Shown: in pieces, positions 33,824 through 45,547 of the stretch
Layout of the letters: the number at the start of each line of letters is the position of its first letter
How positions within the stretch are numbered: position 1 is the stretch's first letter
Assembly (NCBI GenBank): GCA_008973525.1
Contig: WACJ01000404.1
Location: 186,001-250,000, forward strand
Direction of reading: 5' to 3'
DNA length: 64,000 bases
Source of the DNA: Stenopsyche tienmushanensis
Lineage: Eukaryota > Arthropoda > Insecta > Trichoptera > Stenopsychidae
Program-made: the position numbers and the translations under genes
The notes under the pieces: generated by a model
What the model was told of the DNA's origin: nothing
Database searches by the model: none
The model's input: only the letters and a program-made list of their open reading frames with translations

Positions 33824-34030
33824 ATGCCGCCCAAACGTTCGTCACTTAGTAAATCTACCAGCGCAGCAATGAAGCAAATCGCTTATTCACGCACATCAGA
33901 ATCAGAACATCGACATGCTGTAACAATCGAAAAAGTACGTTTGAGTGCTATCCGATCAGAATCAGACGACCAGCGTACAACGAGAATCGAAAGTACATGT
34001 TTATTTGAATATTGCTGCATTTCAATATGA
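33824..34030 (+). pseudogene. RepHel N-terminus of the Helitron
   Basis: The ATG at 33824 opens MPPKRSSLSKSTSAAMKQIA, a basic, serine-rich start typical of insect Helitron proteins (MPxKRSSxSxST...). It continues RTSESEHRHAVTIEKVRLSA and ESDDQRTTRIES, which corresponds to the family's repeated E-x-R-x-x-R segments. The frame closes at 34028, shortly before the inserted MITE. Upstream (33540-33770) there are short direct repeats, such as GCGTTGCTAAG twice and AGCAAACGTCAAACG twice. Confidence 0.75.
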
Positions 34031-34080
34031 TATTCATTACGATTACAGTTTGCATCCCAGTATAAAATGGATAAAGGTTA

Positions 34081-34261
34081 AATCCTGTTAACGGGGAGCA
34101 AATTTATTGGTAAATTGAAAACGCCTTCATTTCGACACAAAGAAAACAAACAAACCTAACCTAACCAGATTTTAATTTAAATTTAATTTTTAAAAAAACA
34201 AGAAACAAATGAATAATTATTTTATTTAATAACAATATGTTTGCCCCCCGTTAACAGGATT
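34081..34261. mobile_element. 181-bp inverted-repeat element inserted in the Helitron
   Basis: The left end AATCCTGTTAACGGGG and the right end CCCCGTTAACAGGATT are exact reverse complements, and similarity continues inward (AGCAAA against TTTGCC). It has no coding capacity. It interrupts the RepHel frame between the HPSIKW part and PDKVCEYCGSLKFNNETPGM. TTAA precedes the left end but not the right, so the target duplication is unclear. Two CCTAA units inside are too few to call telomeric. Confidence 0.8.
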
Positions 34262-34990
34262 GTACCGGATAAAGTGTGTGAGTATTGCGGTTCACTTAAG
34301 TTTAACAATGAAACACCAGGAATGGCAAAGTTTAATTGCATCCACCACCTGATGACGGATATCTGCAATACAGACGCAGGAGTTCATACAGCAGCAATCA
34401 GATAAAGAAATGTTGACGTTGAAATCAACAATAGATGGATCTCCTTTTTCATCGAAAACATTCAAAGCGCATACCAACGTCGCAGATTGTCGTTCAGTCA
34501 AATCTATCAAATACATATGCAAATAGGCAGTGATATGGCAGTATTGAAAGACCTGATGCGCGCAACGATCGAGTTCAAACTCAATTTCAAACAAGTCGAT
34601 ATATCAGTAGTGACTGGGCTCTTTGGCCTATTTTGAGCTTCTCAATTCACATTCGCAATCCGGATGTTGTTCATCTCAGTGTTCATCTTGAAAATGGACA
34701 AAGGCAGACACGGCAAGAAATGTTATTGCTCAACACTTGCGCTGTGTGAAGAAGTTGTATTTGCAGAGACGCTATTGTACGCACAAGTTCCTAACTATTA
34801 TACATGAAATACTACATCCGAGAATTTTCAACGACGTAAGCAAGGGATGCGTGATGAAGGCTATCGAAATCTGTATTCATCTGATGCATTGGGCCCTATT
34901 TACACATTACATCCAAATAAAGCCGAGTGTTACTATTTAAGAATACTGTTGGTTAATCTCAAAGGTCCTACTTCATTGAGAACGGTCGAA
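34262..34990 (+). pseudogene. RepHel zinc-finger and pre-helicase pieces
   Basis: Just after the inserted element the frame reads PDKVCEYCGSLKFNNETPGM, matching the CxxC...ETPGMCC zinc-finger region before Rep in Helitron proteins. What follows to about 34560 does not match Rep, and the expected HUH motif is missing. From about 34640 pieces of the linker to the helicase appear in shifting frames: VVHLSVHLENGQR, FAETLLYAQVPNYYT, ENFQRRKQGMRDEGY and SSDALGPIYTLHPN, then AECYYLRILLVNLKGPTSL. These follow the order in intact elements. Antisense frames here (for example 34292-34594 minus) are artefacts. Confidence 0.75.
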
Positions 34991-35249
34991 CGGAAATTCG
35001 AACATTGTTCGCCATCATTTTAACCACATGTTCGCCATCCAACCCAAAAGATTTGTGGTAAAAATTCAGAGAAGATTTGAGCGAAGACATTTTACATACC
35101 GTTAGCAATGATAATTCCATTGAGTTTTCGGTCAATATTTTCAATCAAGCTCTGATCGAAATCGAAGACATTTGCTTAACCATCAACATCAAAGAATTCA
35201 TTCAACAAGAATTCGTTCTGCACTTGAACAGTAGTACAATGCTAATTAT

Positions 35250-36480
35250 TTGGATGCATTTGTCGAAGCAAACGAACAACTTTTGCTTGCGGAACAAAAA
35301 TTGACCTACGATACAATTACAAATGATCTGGTCTTCTTTGATGCGCCTGGCGGTACTGGAAAAACGTTTCTCATCAGTTTACTATTGGCTCACATTCGAT
35401 CTCAAAATAGAATTGCTTTAGCTCTTGCTTCATTAGGTATTGCGGCAACATTATTAGATGGTGGACGAACAGCGCATTCGGCACTCAAATTGCCATTAGA
35501 TATGCATTTATTGGAAGCTCCGACATGTAACATTCCTAAAGTTTCTGACATAGCTAACGTTTTGAAAATTTGCAAGGTGATTATGGTGGGACGAATGCAA
35601 TGCTTGATCGAACTCTTAAAGACTTACGATCAAATGCAAAACCGTTTGGTGGCGCTCTAATTTTATTATGTGACGACTTTCGACAACCTCTTCCAGTGAT
35701 GCTTTCATCGACACCAGCTGATGCTTGCCTCAAAGCATCACATCTTTGGAGAGACGTGCGAAAACTGACACTAAAGAAAAATATGCGCGTACATTTGTAG
35801 CGTGATGCGTCGGCAGCCACATTTTTAAAACGACTATTGAACATTGGTGAAGGAAAAGTGCATGTTGATGCTACCAAGTTTATTTCATTTCCATCGAACT
35901 TTTGCGTTGTTGTGCCATCCATCGATTTACTCATTCAGAAAGTTTTTCCGCAGATTTTTAGTAATTATAAAAATCATTATTGGTTTTGCGAACATGCTAT
36001 TTTGGCAGCAAAAAACACCGACGTTAATGCAATCAACCACACAATACAATAACAAATTGCAAGCGATTCTGTTACCTACAAATCGATTGACAGCGCCATG
36101 AATGCAGACCAAGTTGTTAACTATCCGATCGAGTTTTTAAATTTGTCGGATCTTCCTGATGTGCCACCGTACAAATTGGAACAAGACTCACTATGAAGAA
36201 ACTGATGCCGAAAATCATCGAGAAAACTATATATTCTTAATGGAAAGTCGAAAGGAGAAGATGTGCTCATTTCCACCGACGTGCCATTTGATAAGAGACG
36301 ACTGCAGCTCCCCGTTGGACTTGCATTCTCAATGACCATCAACAAGGCACTTCAAGTGTGCGGAAGAATCTAGAAAATCCACGTTGGATAGCCGAGAAAT
36401 TTATTTGTATTTGCTAAAGATGGAAAAACCAAAACTATTGTCCACCCTAAAGCACTTAGCAGAACAATTAAGTAAACAAA
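35250..36480 (+). pseudogene. Helitron Pif1-type helicase, disrupted
   Basis: The helicase domain is recognisable throughout. The Walker A region reads DLVFFDAPGGTGKTFLISLL, followed by NRIALALASLGIAATLLDGG and RTAHSALKLPL. Next, in another frame, are AMLDRTLKDLRSNAKPFGGA and LILLCDDFRQPLPV (the Walker B region, with CDDFRQ where CGDFRQ is usual), then CLKASHLWRDVRKLTLKKNM. Further on come CEHAILAAKNTDVNAINHTI, YPIEFLNLSDLPDVPPYKLE and LHSQ*PSTRHFKCAEES, where intact proteins have the AFAMTINKAQGQSL motif. At least four frame changes and several stops separate the blocks, so no active helicase can be made. The element's 3' end follows about 180 bases after the last match. Confidence 0.88.
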
Positions 36481-36660
36481 ATTTATGCTTTTAATAATTT
36501 TTTCTTTATATATCATTCAATTTCAATAAATGTATTCATTATCGGAAAAAAAAATCATTATTTATATCATTGTTAATTAAACAAGATAACTCTTTCAAAT
36601 TTCAAATGGTATTTTTAGAACTATTTCTTCTGTGGCAGCAACGCGCCGGGTACCAGCTAG

Positions 36661-37080
36661 TATTAAATAAATTTTGCGGTTTTCTTGCGGGTCGTTTTCT
36701 CGTCTTTGCGAGGTTTTTTCTCGCCGGAAAATTAACGGTCAAATTCCTCGGGTTTCTGCGATGATTGCAAAGAAATGTCGGTCGGAAGCGCGTGGAAAAA
36801 ACGCCCCGTCATCGGAGAGGCGATTCTGTAGTGTTTTATGTAATTTGTCGATTTGTAGTAAAATTATTTTAATGATGAGGCGGTTTGTGGGCGAGCATGT
36901 CGTTTTGATTTTTTGCACGTCGTGTTTCAGAACGAAGTATTCAGCGATATTTTTTCACTTATTGCAAAATCTTCCTCGGCGGAAAAAAGCTCTCTTCTAC
37001 GGACCAAATCCAATTTGGGCGCGAATTCGTGATAACGAATTACGTGATTTAGATCGGAGAAAAATTGTATTTATTTTTCT
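36661..37080. other. GC-richer block with an unassigned frame
   Basis: Right of the Helitron end, a frame of about 155 codons is open to 37141 (first ATG near 36760). It reads MIAKKCRSEARGKNAPSSER onward and is cysteine- and arginine-rich. No family is recognised. The end of this frame overlaps a mariner remnant in another frame, so at least its tail is not a gene. Confidence 0.3.
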
Positions 37081-37200
37081 GATGGCTAATGTTAGCTCAG
37101 ATAGGCTCATAAGATTTTATTCTTCAACGACAAAATATTAAGTTCCCAAGGCAAGAAACGAGATCATTGGGTGCCGCACGAACTGACAGTCGCAATTGAT
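37081..37200 (+). pseudogene. Mariner transposase scrap (WVPHELT block)
   Basis: At 37153-37188 the translation reads KKRDHWVPHELT, the conserved mariner linker motif. In another frame just upstream MANVSSDRLIRF fits the preceding helix-turn-helix segment (xLNVSHxTVxRHL). Nothing further of the transposase can be read downstream. It resembles the scrap at 1404-1610 and may derive from the same family. Confidence 0.55.
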
Positions 37201-40200
37201 TAATATGGTTAAAAATGATGATTCTAAATAAACGCATCAAGATACCAAATCATTTAAAATAAGAGACAAGGTCTCACATTGCAAACAGGTCTAAATAGTT
37301 TAAAATGATAATCCCACCATGCACAGAGGAAAAACTTTTTATTATCAATAATTAATTTTTCGTTTAGTATTTTTGTATAACATCAAGAGAAATTCTAAAA
37401 TTATCGACAAAAATATGTGTTTCCTGAACCGTGTCTCGATAAAAAGTCTCAAACTTTTGATTACTTTCCAATACTTAAACTTTCCAGTAGTAATTAGATT
37501 TCATCTCAGAAATTTACATCCAAATATACTAGATAGTTTTTATTAGCATCGAATGTTGTGGAAATTAATGATCTTGGAGGAAAATATTCTAAAGAAATTT
37601 GTTTAATGAAAAAGGCATCAACTTCCATGAAATTCCGATAATATGAGATACATCAAAGGCCTTATAAGTTATTTTATTGACATCATTGACGCAAAGGATG
37701 ATCTTTAAAGTCCAATTAAATAATTGGAAATAATTTTAATTAAATCGAATGATTATTATGAAGTACAGTTGCGGAGATGAACAAACATACAAACAATTGG
37801 AAATTGTTTCGAAATAGTTATGCAGAATCCATATACTGCAACATAAAACTTTACCAATTTTGCGGGGATGCTGAAATTCATTTGAATTTACTCCTGTATC
37901 CTAATACGACCGCAACTTCTAGCTGGCAAAGTTAAATTGAAAAATAATTCAAATTTTCGTATTTGAATCATGAATTTGAAGTACCACTGAACACCCTAAG
38001 AAATAAAAATCTCGCAGAATTGCCATAGGATCGGATTTAACGACTACGGTAATGGTCCTGCAGACGAGGAACACTTTTATAAAGCCGTGTGCAATAAAAT
38101 TCCTGACGATTGATTCGAATGTCATCTTCAAAGAAATTCTTGGATTCGATTGAAGGCAGGCGAGCGAAGGGTCAAATTGGATTAACATTGGGCGTGAGGG
38201 GGAATTCAGGGGGAAGACCAGTGGTTGCTACCTGCTGAGGAGCATTTTTGAAGTAAAGCTTGTATAGGCGCGGCAGGGCAAATTGGTCTGAACCCCTTAG
38301 CTGAGATAGCAAGTAGCAATTTGTTGGAAAAAGAGTTTTATTGGGTATGTGTTTATGCATAGCATAAAGCAACCACTAGAACACAGTAGCGTACCTTTTT
38401 TATTATATATTACACAAACATATCTTTTAGCTTAAAAAAATCCCTCAATAAATAGGATCTAAAATGTTTCATTTCTATCGCACATGAGTCTCAAATTTCA
38501 ATTGTGTATTGTGTCATGTATTTTAATTATGTTTGCCACCTTTATGCATTTTAATTTTTGTAAATCAATATTTACCAATAGACATCTGCGCTATTATCAT
38601 ATATCAACACTAAAGTAAAAGCTAAAACAAGATTTATTCTAGATGAACTCAAAATTCTCATTGTTTGGGTGTCATATCCGTTATTGGATGGAAACAATCT
38701 CCATAAGAGATTTTTCTAGGGAAATATTTTTTCATGATATGGTTACAAATTTGTCATCCACCTGTGATATTATTCTACCAAATTTAGTGAATGTTTTCCG
38801 ACATTACCATTTCATTTTTCAGATCATGCAATCTACAATATTGGTTTTAACCAGAATTTTTATAGTAAAATTCTAGGATCTAAGTCTATGTCAACATTTT
38901 ATTATTTTTTTAAAATTATATTATGTGTGGAATTCTGTAAAATATATTTGTATTAATCAAATGGAATGTTATCTAGTATTTGAACAAACGAAAATAAAAG
39001 TTTGCGATCCATAGATATAGCATGAAAAAGAACATGACCCAAAAATTATTATAGCCATCAACCTCTAACTTCTTCATTGTCTTATTCATAACTTCATTAT
39101 AAAAAAATCTTCCACGTGCGCTATTATGCATAAAAACTGATTCAATTCCATGGGAAAATTGCCCAACAAAAAATCTATATTTCCCAATATTTCGTGGGTA
39201 ACCAGATTGGCATCTGCAAGGTGAAGATCGGATCATAAATAAGAATAGAAAATCTTATTTGGAGGTCGTTCGTTCGAAAAATACGTGACAAATTATCGGC
39301 CTAAGTATAATATATATGGCCAATTAATTCATTGTTTGTATAAGTGCTGGCATCGTGACGAATTTATTCCATGTGTCAATAGACGATGAGCATTCCTCGA
39401 TCGATCCAAATTAACAATGCAATTTTCTGTAAAGTGTGGTGCTTAATCACCAAGTCAATAGAAATTATAGATAAATTTAGCCACAGTAATAAAGTGCATT
39501 TCTTTATTATAATTTTTCGATGTAATGATTATTTTATCCGGAAAAAAACTGGTTATGAATGACATGTGACTAATGCAAGTATTAATACATTGATACAAAT
39601 TCAATGACGTTCATGATTTTCTAATAATGAAATTACAACTATAAACTTCTGCAGATGGTGTCTTCAGTATTCATTCATAGAGAATATTCAAAGAACATAA
39701 GGATTTGTAATTTAAATTAAACGACATGTACGTCAGTAATGAAGAGATACAACCCCATTTTTAATCAAAAGCTCAAAGATGATGCAGGCTTGAAATTGAT
39801 ATAAATGCCTAGTATCGGTTATGTTTCCATGTAAAGACCCAAAAATATAACAAAATATCGATGCTAGATGTAAATTGGCTCTCCATAGATAAGCTCCCAT
39901 ATTTAATATGCTAATCTAGTAGAACGAATGAATATTCAGCATAATAGGAGATGTTTTAATCATCATATAAATAAGAGTTTGACGATGCATTTTACTACAA
40001 TAAGCATTTTAAAATATCCAAACCAATAGCGAGTGATCGATTTATATATTTTTACTTTTGGATCCTAATCCAGTATTTATACTATAATTCGGGGCTTGCA
40101 TATTAAACACCCCTAAATAATTTTCATGGGAGCGTTTGGTTTTTTTTTTTGCATATTAAAGCAATCTAAACTCCAATTTCATGATAAATATGGTCAATGT

Positions 40201-42180
40201 TGGTGATATAAAAACGGAAAATGTATTTAATTGATATTTAATGTGTTTGCTTTGAGATTTGCCGTACATTTTGAGAATAAATCTTGAAAATGTAAACAAG
40301 AAACCGGCAAAGTTTGAATCCATGTGTCACTCTCAGATTGGGGCGTTGAATATTGTAAATAATCAGAAACATTTTTGACAGGCCAAATTTGACACGTAAA
40401 AAGGATAACACTGCGGAAAGCCTACGAAAATAACGCCAAACTCCCACTTGACCGAAGAGATTGAAAATTCAATGTTTTTTTTTGCTTGGCGATTTTGAAA
40501 GCGAATTTTATTTCGGGCACAATCCAATGTGACAAATTCACTTTTGCTTCATTCATATTCAATCGCGCTTATTTTAGCCATGACCCTGTATATGTATCCC
40601 TGAGTAATCTCTTTTTGATTGAAGTCCATGCACCGATTGCTTCGTCGGATGGGAAAAAATTCGGCAGTTTTTCAGGTTTGGATTTCGTCGTCTCCATTAT
40701 CCTATTACGATGATGATCATCGACGTTGTTGTTAATCGTTTACGAGCAAAAACTCGCACAAACAATCATACTGTAATTAATATGCACTAGCACTGGGGCT
40801 AGTCATGTTTTGATTTCCTCAAACAATGAGATATCCTTCAAAATGGTGAATAGCTGTGTTCATAGTCGCCATATGTTGAAATTCATTGTGCATTGTCCAC
40901 GAACTGTTTTCGTGCATGGTGCTCGTATTTTGTATAATTATGAATATTTATGCAATTATGGGACTAGTATGGTCTTCTTATACTAATGTGTTCAAAGCAA
41001 ACATCTGGCGGATTATTGATTGAGTCAATATTTTCGTTTTATGAAAATTGAAAAATTGGCCGTTTATTAATTTTTTATTTTTATCTTGACATGCTGAATT
41101 TTTTTCATACAGTTTGCACACCTGAAAAAAATTCATGCGACAAGAAATGACATTTGAAGAGCGAAACAGATCTATTTAACCTTTACTTCACCATGATATA
41201 TTTACTACAATTCGACACTAATGATGTTAATATCAATATGAAATATAATAGACACGGGATTCAGAATTTGATATGGTGTACCAAATACATATCATAGTAG
41301 CGCTCGGATGTTTTTAGCACGGTAAGCGAAATATTCATATATAAAACCAGATATCTCTTGAAAAACTCTTAATACATAAACAATGAATATTATCACGTCC
41401 TAACTATTACTTTTATTTATGATTATAAAAAATCAGAACAATGAACAAAATAGCTATAAAATATTGATGATGCATTCATTGCATCATCCGTTATTCTGTA
41501 TATGTCCTTAAAACTTTAAAGTGCATTTAAGAATCACTTGCTGCACAATATGATTGCAGGAAAATACCAATTACAACATATATATTTGAAATAAGTATAA
41601 TATTCTTATAATTCAAATTTTAATAGAGATTCAAATCTAAGAGATGACAAATCTTCAAAGGTGGAATACCTAATCCAAGAAGTAATGGTGTTTTGTAAAT
41701 ATATTTCTATTGAAAAATAACAACTTTTACGATAATCTAGCCAAAACAAATTTCATTTAGTATTTTTAATATATAATATAATTTTATTTATATTTTTATT
41801 ATATACTAAATCAGGAATGAGTGTTTGCTCAAGAATTTCCAAAAATCCATTGTTGTCTAATAGACAAAATACTCTTATATTAAATAATAGATGTAAATAA
41901 AATAATCGTGTCATTTTAAATTTTTGACATTATTTTACTACACTTAAAGTGCCAATTTATTTTATTTGTTTAATAACAAAAACAAAATGGCGGAATTATA
42001 AAGTATTCCATCAAATGGCTCGTCACTTGTCGAAGGTTTCCTGTTAAACTGAAATCAAAAATGGAAATATTTTTTTCATTTTTAATATGTGTAGACAGTC
42101 AACAAAACTATAATAAATTAAAAAAACTATAAAATTAAAAATTTAGTAGGCTTTTTAGTTAAACTTTCATACTTTTTACG
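37201..42180. other. Five kilobases of AT-rich DNA without a recognised gene
   Basis: The frames present (up to about 87 codons, for example 38973-39236 minus) show no motif. The only repeat hits are an inverted hAT scrap at about 41225-41262 and the short repeat at 41268-41345 shared with 28404-28480. This may be intron or intergenic DNA. Confidence 0.4.
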
Positions 42181-42315
42181 ATTTTCTTGATAATTTTTAC
42201 CCCAAAAAAATCATTTATTTACGCGAAAACCTTAAAACTTTAGCTTAGTTGGCTAGATAATATCATAGTGAAAAACATCCCAAAATTTCAGTCAGATCGA
42301 TCAATAACCTTTTAA

Positions 42316-42842
42316 CCTTCTCGTGAGTACTTACGGAAATATCCGTTTTGACCTTCACTATTCAGAAAGAGCACTCTTGTGCATTGAAGCTCCGAGGCGG
42401 ACAGAGACAAAGAGAACTTAGCGCAGTTCGGGAGACTGAGACGGATAGCTACTTCATATGCATCGCATGATTGTATAGATCGTTAAGCCCAAATTTATCG
42501 ACTTATAATGATTTCGATTTCAAGTGTGTTATTTGTTCACGCAAAGAAACGACCGAATATTGTGTGTTATCGAGAGTGTTTATTTATTTAACTGCTTGCT
42601 GTTCTCCGCTGCATGTTGAATGAGTCTTTGTCCAATTATCATTTCCTTCTAAAGGAGGAGCATTTGAATCGATTTTTTGTGCATTGTTTATGTAAAGAAA
42701 TGACGAGTGTTCATGACAAGTGGCTCTGCCTGGAATTGAAGATTGTCTTACGCTGATTAGGAGGTGACAGAAAGTAATCGGTGTAAAGCGATTATGACAT
42801 CAACGACTTCATCGATTTTAAATTTGCTCACTAACGAAAAGG
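42316..42842 (-). mobile_element. piggyBac-type MITE, family P, inserted in repeat R
   Basis: This 527-bp element is flanked by TTAA at 42312-42315 and 42843-42846. Its ends are inverted: CCTTCTCGTGAGT at the left and, on the complement, CCTTTTCGTTAGT at the right. The paralogous R copy has an empty single TTAA at 13897-13900 with the same flanks (CCAGTTGTAGC before it, ATCGATCTGACTG after it). The insertion and target duplication are therefore directly visible. Full-length similarity to 9311-9847 confirms the family. Confidence 0.93.
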
Positions 42843-43379
42843 TTAAGCTACAACTGGAGAATATTTTGAAAATGTAGTTTCGAGATAATCTCGTTTAAAG
42901 ATTCAATGCGATAAAGCTATCAATTTTAGTGACTTACCGAACAACCAATGATTCCAGGTGCATATAATAGATCTTCAGCTTTCTCAAAAAGTTGATTATC
43001 TTCGACTAACTGTTGTTTTCGGGGAATACGAACTGCTTTTGTCTCTGAAAGACTTACGGTTCTACCTCACTACCCGCGCTTTATCGGTATTTTCAGCAAA
43101 GAATTTACAGTAGGTGCCAATACTTATATTTAATGTATTCATCGTCTTTAAAATTAAACTATAGTCATTATTAAATATCCCAGCAGCAATGTATTTTAAT
43201 ATTTCAATGATTTTTACACCAGAATGCAGATGCTTTGGAGCCAGTCACCAAACCATCGAGTTAAAACACTAATTGGCATTATGGGTGTGGACATCCAAGC
43301 ATCTTTGAAGTAATTCATCCCTGGACAAATCTTTATAAATTGGAGAGATGCTGTTTTATCTCTTGGTCAAGAAATGGAG

Positions 43380-43520
43380 TCAGATCTTCAAGCTTTGGAT
43401 ATTTTTTAAAGCAATGGTTTTTTGCCATTTGAACCGGCTTTTGACTCCAGTGATAATGTCTTTTTTTTTAATTTCTCGAACTTCTCTACCTTTCGTTCCT
43501 TTATTAAGATATTTTGACAT
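43380..43520 (-). pseudogene. 46-codon relic frame of repeat R
   Basis: The product is short, very basic (rich in Lys and Arg) and begins MSKYLNKGTKGREVREIKKK. Its first 12 residues are identical in copy 1 (ATG at 13254), and the bases following the ATG are well conserved between copies. That suggests a once functional start codon. Upstream are near-tandem AGTTGCTCGAAG units. The remaining R sequence has scattered readable segments in several frames, so this is the first part of a larger decayed coding region. I recognise no domain. Confidence 0.35.
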
Positions 43521-43634
43521 TTTTTCTTCGAAATTACAATCACACACGACACACTATCGAGCTAAACTTGACTTCGAGCAACTTCGAGCTGACTTCGAGC
43601 AACTTTTATTTCGCATTCCTACAGTTAGAGATAT

Positions 43635-45547
43635 ATGAGTATAATAAAACGATAATTTTACTTTAAATATTTTTAGGAACATATCCTATAATAAAACTAA
43701 AGATACAAAAGGTTTAAACAAATGTATTATGAAAGAAATATTTAACTCTTTTATAGTATACAATATGTTATACTTTCGAAATACGAAATTAAAAAAAAAA
43801 AAACGAATTTTTTGAACGCTGCAAAAAGTTTCCCCCCCCCCTTAGCTTGATTCAAATTAATTGATCATAAATCTTACGATATTATAGATCCATAAGGTAA
43901 TTGATGATAAAAAGACATAGAATCAAAACTGGGAAGTTTTATTACCCTCCTTCTCATATATTCTATTGTCATATATTCTTCAGTTTTTATTTAGATTTAT
44001 GGGGACTATTTTTGAGAAAGAAAAAAAATCATACAAGCAAATAAAACCGGAACTCGATTTACTTTTATCATATCGATTTTATAAATGTAACACGCCAAAT
44101 TTTCCTGCAAGCGGAGGAATGTAACGAAAATGATGATAATTTTGAGGCTTAAGGTTAATTGAGGTTTTCATTAAAAACAGACATTACTTCTGGTTATTCC
44201 TATTATACATTACCCCAGATGTGCGTATTATTTTTCATCGTACACATTTTAATTGTACATACATATTTTCGGTACTTATGACTCTTTAAATTTACGACCG
44301 AATCGACAGGGTGGAATTCTACCGCAATTCGAGGATGTTGAGCTTATCTGGACTTTATCTGGAAGCGGAATAAATATTCAACATTTTTCATAATTTTCTT
44401 AATAAATTACGCCTTTAATTATTTTTAAAAAGCGCGAATTTTCCTGAAGACCCTATTAATAAAAATAAGTATCGTTTAACATTGAGTTTTAAAAGAACGG
44501 AGCTTTTTAAAACCCCCTGGGCCGCATTAGAGGAAATTAATTAATCGAGGGTTGTACTTCTATGCTATGGAGCAAATGAACGTTTGAGTTGTTGCTCCTC
44601 AATTAATTCTCTTGAACAAACCCCCGGAATTAAGTTCGTAAATGAAATTTATTCGCTTTAATGTCGCAGTGAAGCTTTATTTTGGCAATTTGTACAGTGT
44701 ATTCGCATGTAGAAGATCGATCTCGTATTTGTGTGAATTCAGGTTTGAATTTCAATGTCGAAAGGCGACTCCATAGTAAAAATATCGAGTAAAATATTTT
44801 TCAAGTGTTATCTAAGCGTAAAGGGTCGTCGAAAGCTCGAGTACGTATTTAAGCAGAAAGCTTTTATACGTCTCGAGTATCTTGCGATTGATGAAAGCTC
44901 CTCTTACGTATACGATATACATATATTTTATATCAAACACATTTATTCGACACTTTTTTTACATTCGTTTAAAAAAGTTTAAATCGATTTCTATCATAAA
45001 TTAAACACTTATAAAAAAATAAGTGTTGAGACGTGTAATAATACAAGACAGGGCTGCGTATGTGTGATTGATTATCAACAATCATTAAAATATCATTGAA
45101 AAATAATGATAATGTTGTAATTAACTTATAGATCCTCTCCTAACTAAAATAAAACCTATTCAAATTATCTTATATTAAGTTAAGAAAATGTGGAAAAAAT
45201 AGGAAACGACCAAATATTTCCCATATAGAAATCTCCTGTGGAGATTATAAAGTCGCTGTTCATATATGAGATTTTCTGCTGTCTCAACCTTTTTTTCCTA
45301 TCCAATATAAAGTTGTATCTAAATAGTATTTTTCGGGCTTAGTTTGTTGTCCTAGATCTGATTAAATAAATACTGATCAGGCAAGGCCGTCATTAAATGG
45401 CTGATTAACAATAATCATTAAAAGATCAACATAAATAAATTACCTAGACATTAAATTCTCTCTTGTTGGCAAAATATTGATCAAGGTACATTTTTATATC
45501 ATTTTTTTGAATTTAGTTTTTTAACCACGTAAATAATTTTTCAATGA
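43635..45547. other. Intergenic; homopolymer runs and a hairpin
   Basis: An A run (about 43791-43803) and a C run of about 10 (43832-43841) lie close together. A hairpin AACACTTAT-(A)6-ATAAGTGTT lies at 45004-45027. No coding signal is recognised. A 75-codon frame at 44755-44982 is unassigned. Confidence 0.45.

Larger units (their letters stand above)
33340..36660 (+). mobile_element. Helitron, 3321 bp, decayed autonomous type
   Basis: The element starts TCTAATATATAAAAATAAG after an A (33339). It ends in the hairpin region GCAACGCGCCGGGTACCAG plus CTAG before a T (36661), so it meets all the structural rules for Helitrons. Between the ends lie recognisable pieces of a RepHel protein in the correct order: N-terminus (33824), zinc-finger region (34262), the part before the helicase (about 34560-34990) and a Pif1-type helicase (35250-36480). 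The Rep nuclease domain is not detectable, so it is deleted. Many stops and frameshifts are present, and a 181-bp inverted-repeat element sits inside. It is not capable of movement on its own. Confidence 0.9.
42181..43634 (-). repeat. Repeat family R, copy 2, split by a MITE
   Basis: Minus-strand counterpart of 13140-14025, matching from the CTCTAACTGTAG end (43634) to the TTACCCCAAAAAAATC end (near 42190). The insertion at 42316-42842 accounts for most of the length difference. This copy keeps the opening frame better than copy 1: the ATG at 43520 gives MSKYLNKGTKGREVREIKKK, then DIITGVKSRFKWQKTIALKN, stopping at 43380. A later part reads FNNDYSFNFKDDEYIKYKYW. The family is unrecognised. Confidence 0.8.

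Noticed and set aside
34145..34160. CCTAACCTAACC as insect telomeric repeat
   Set aside because: Only two units and inside a MITE. Not evidence for telomeric DNA.
34292..34594. 100-codon minus-strand frame
   Set aside because: It lies antisense to Helitron RepHel coding remnants and has no motif of its own.
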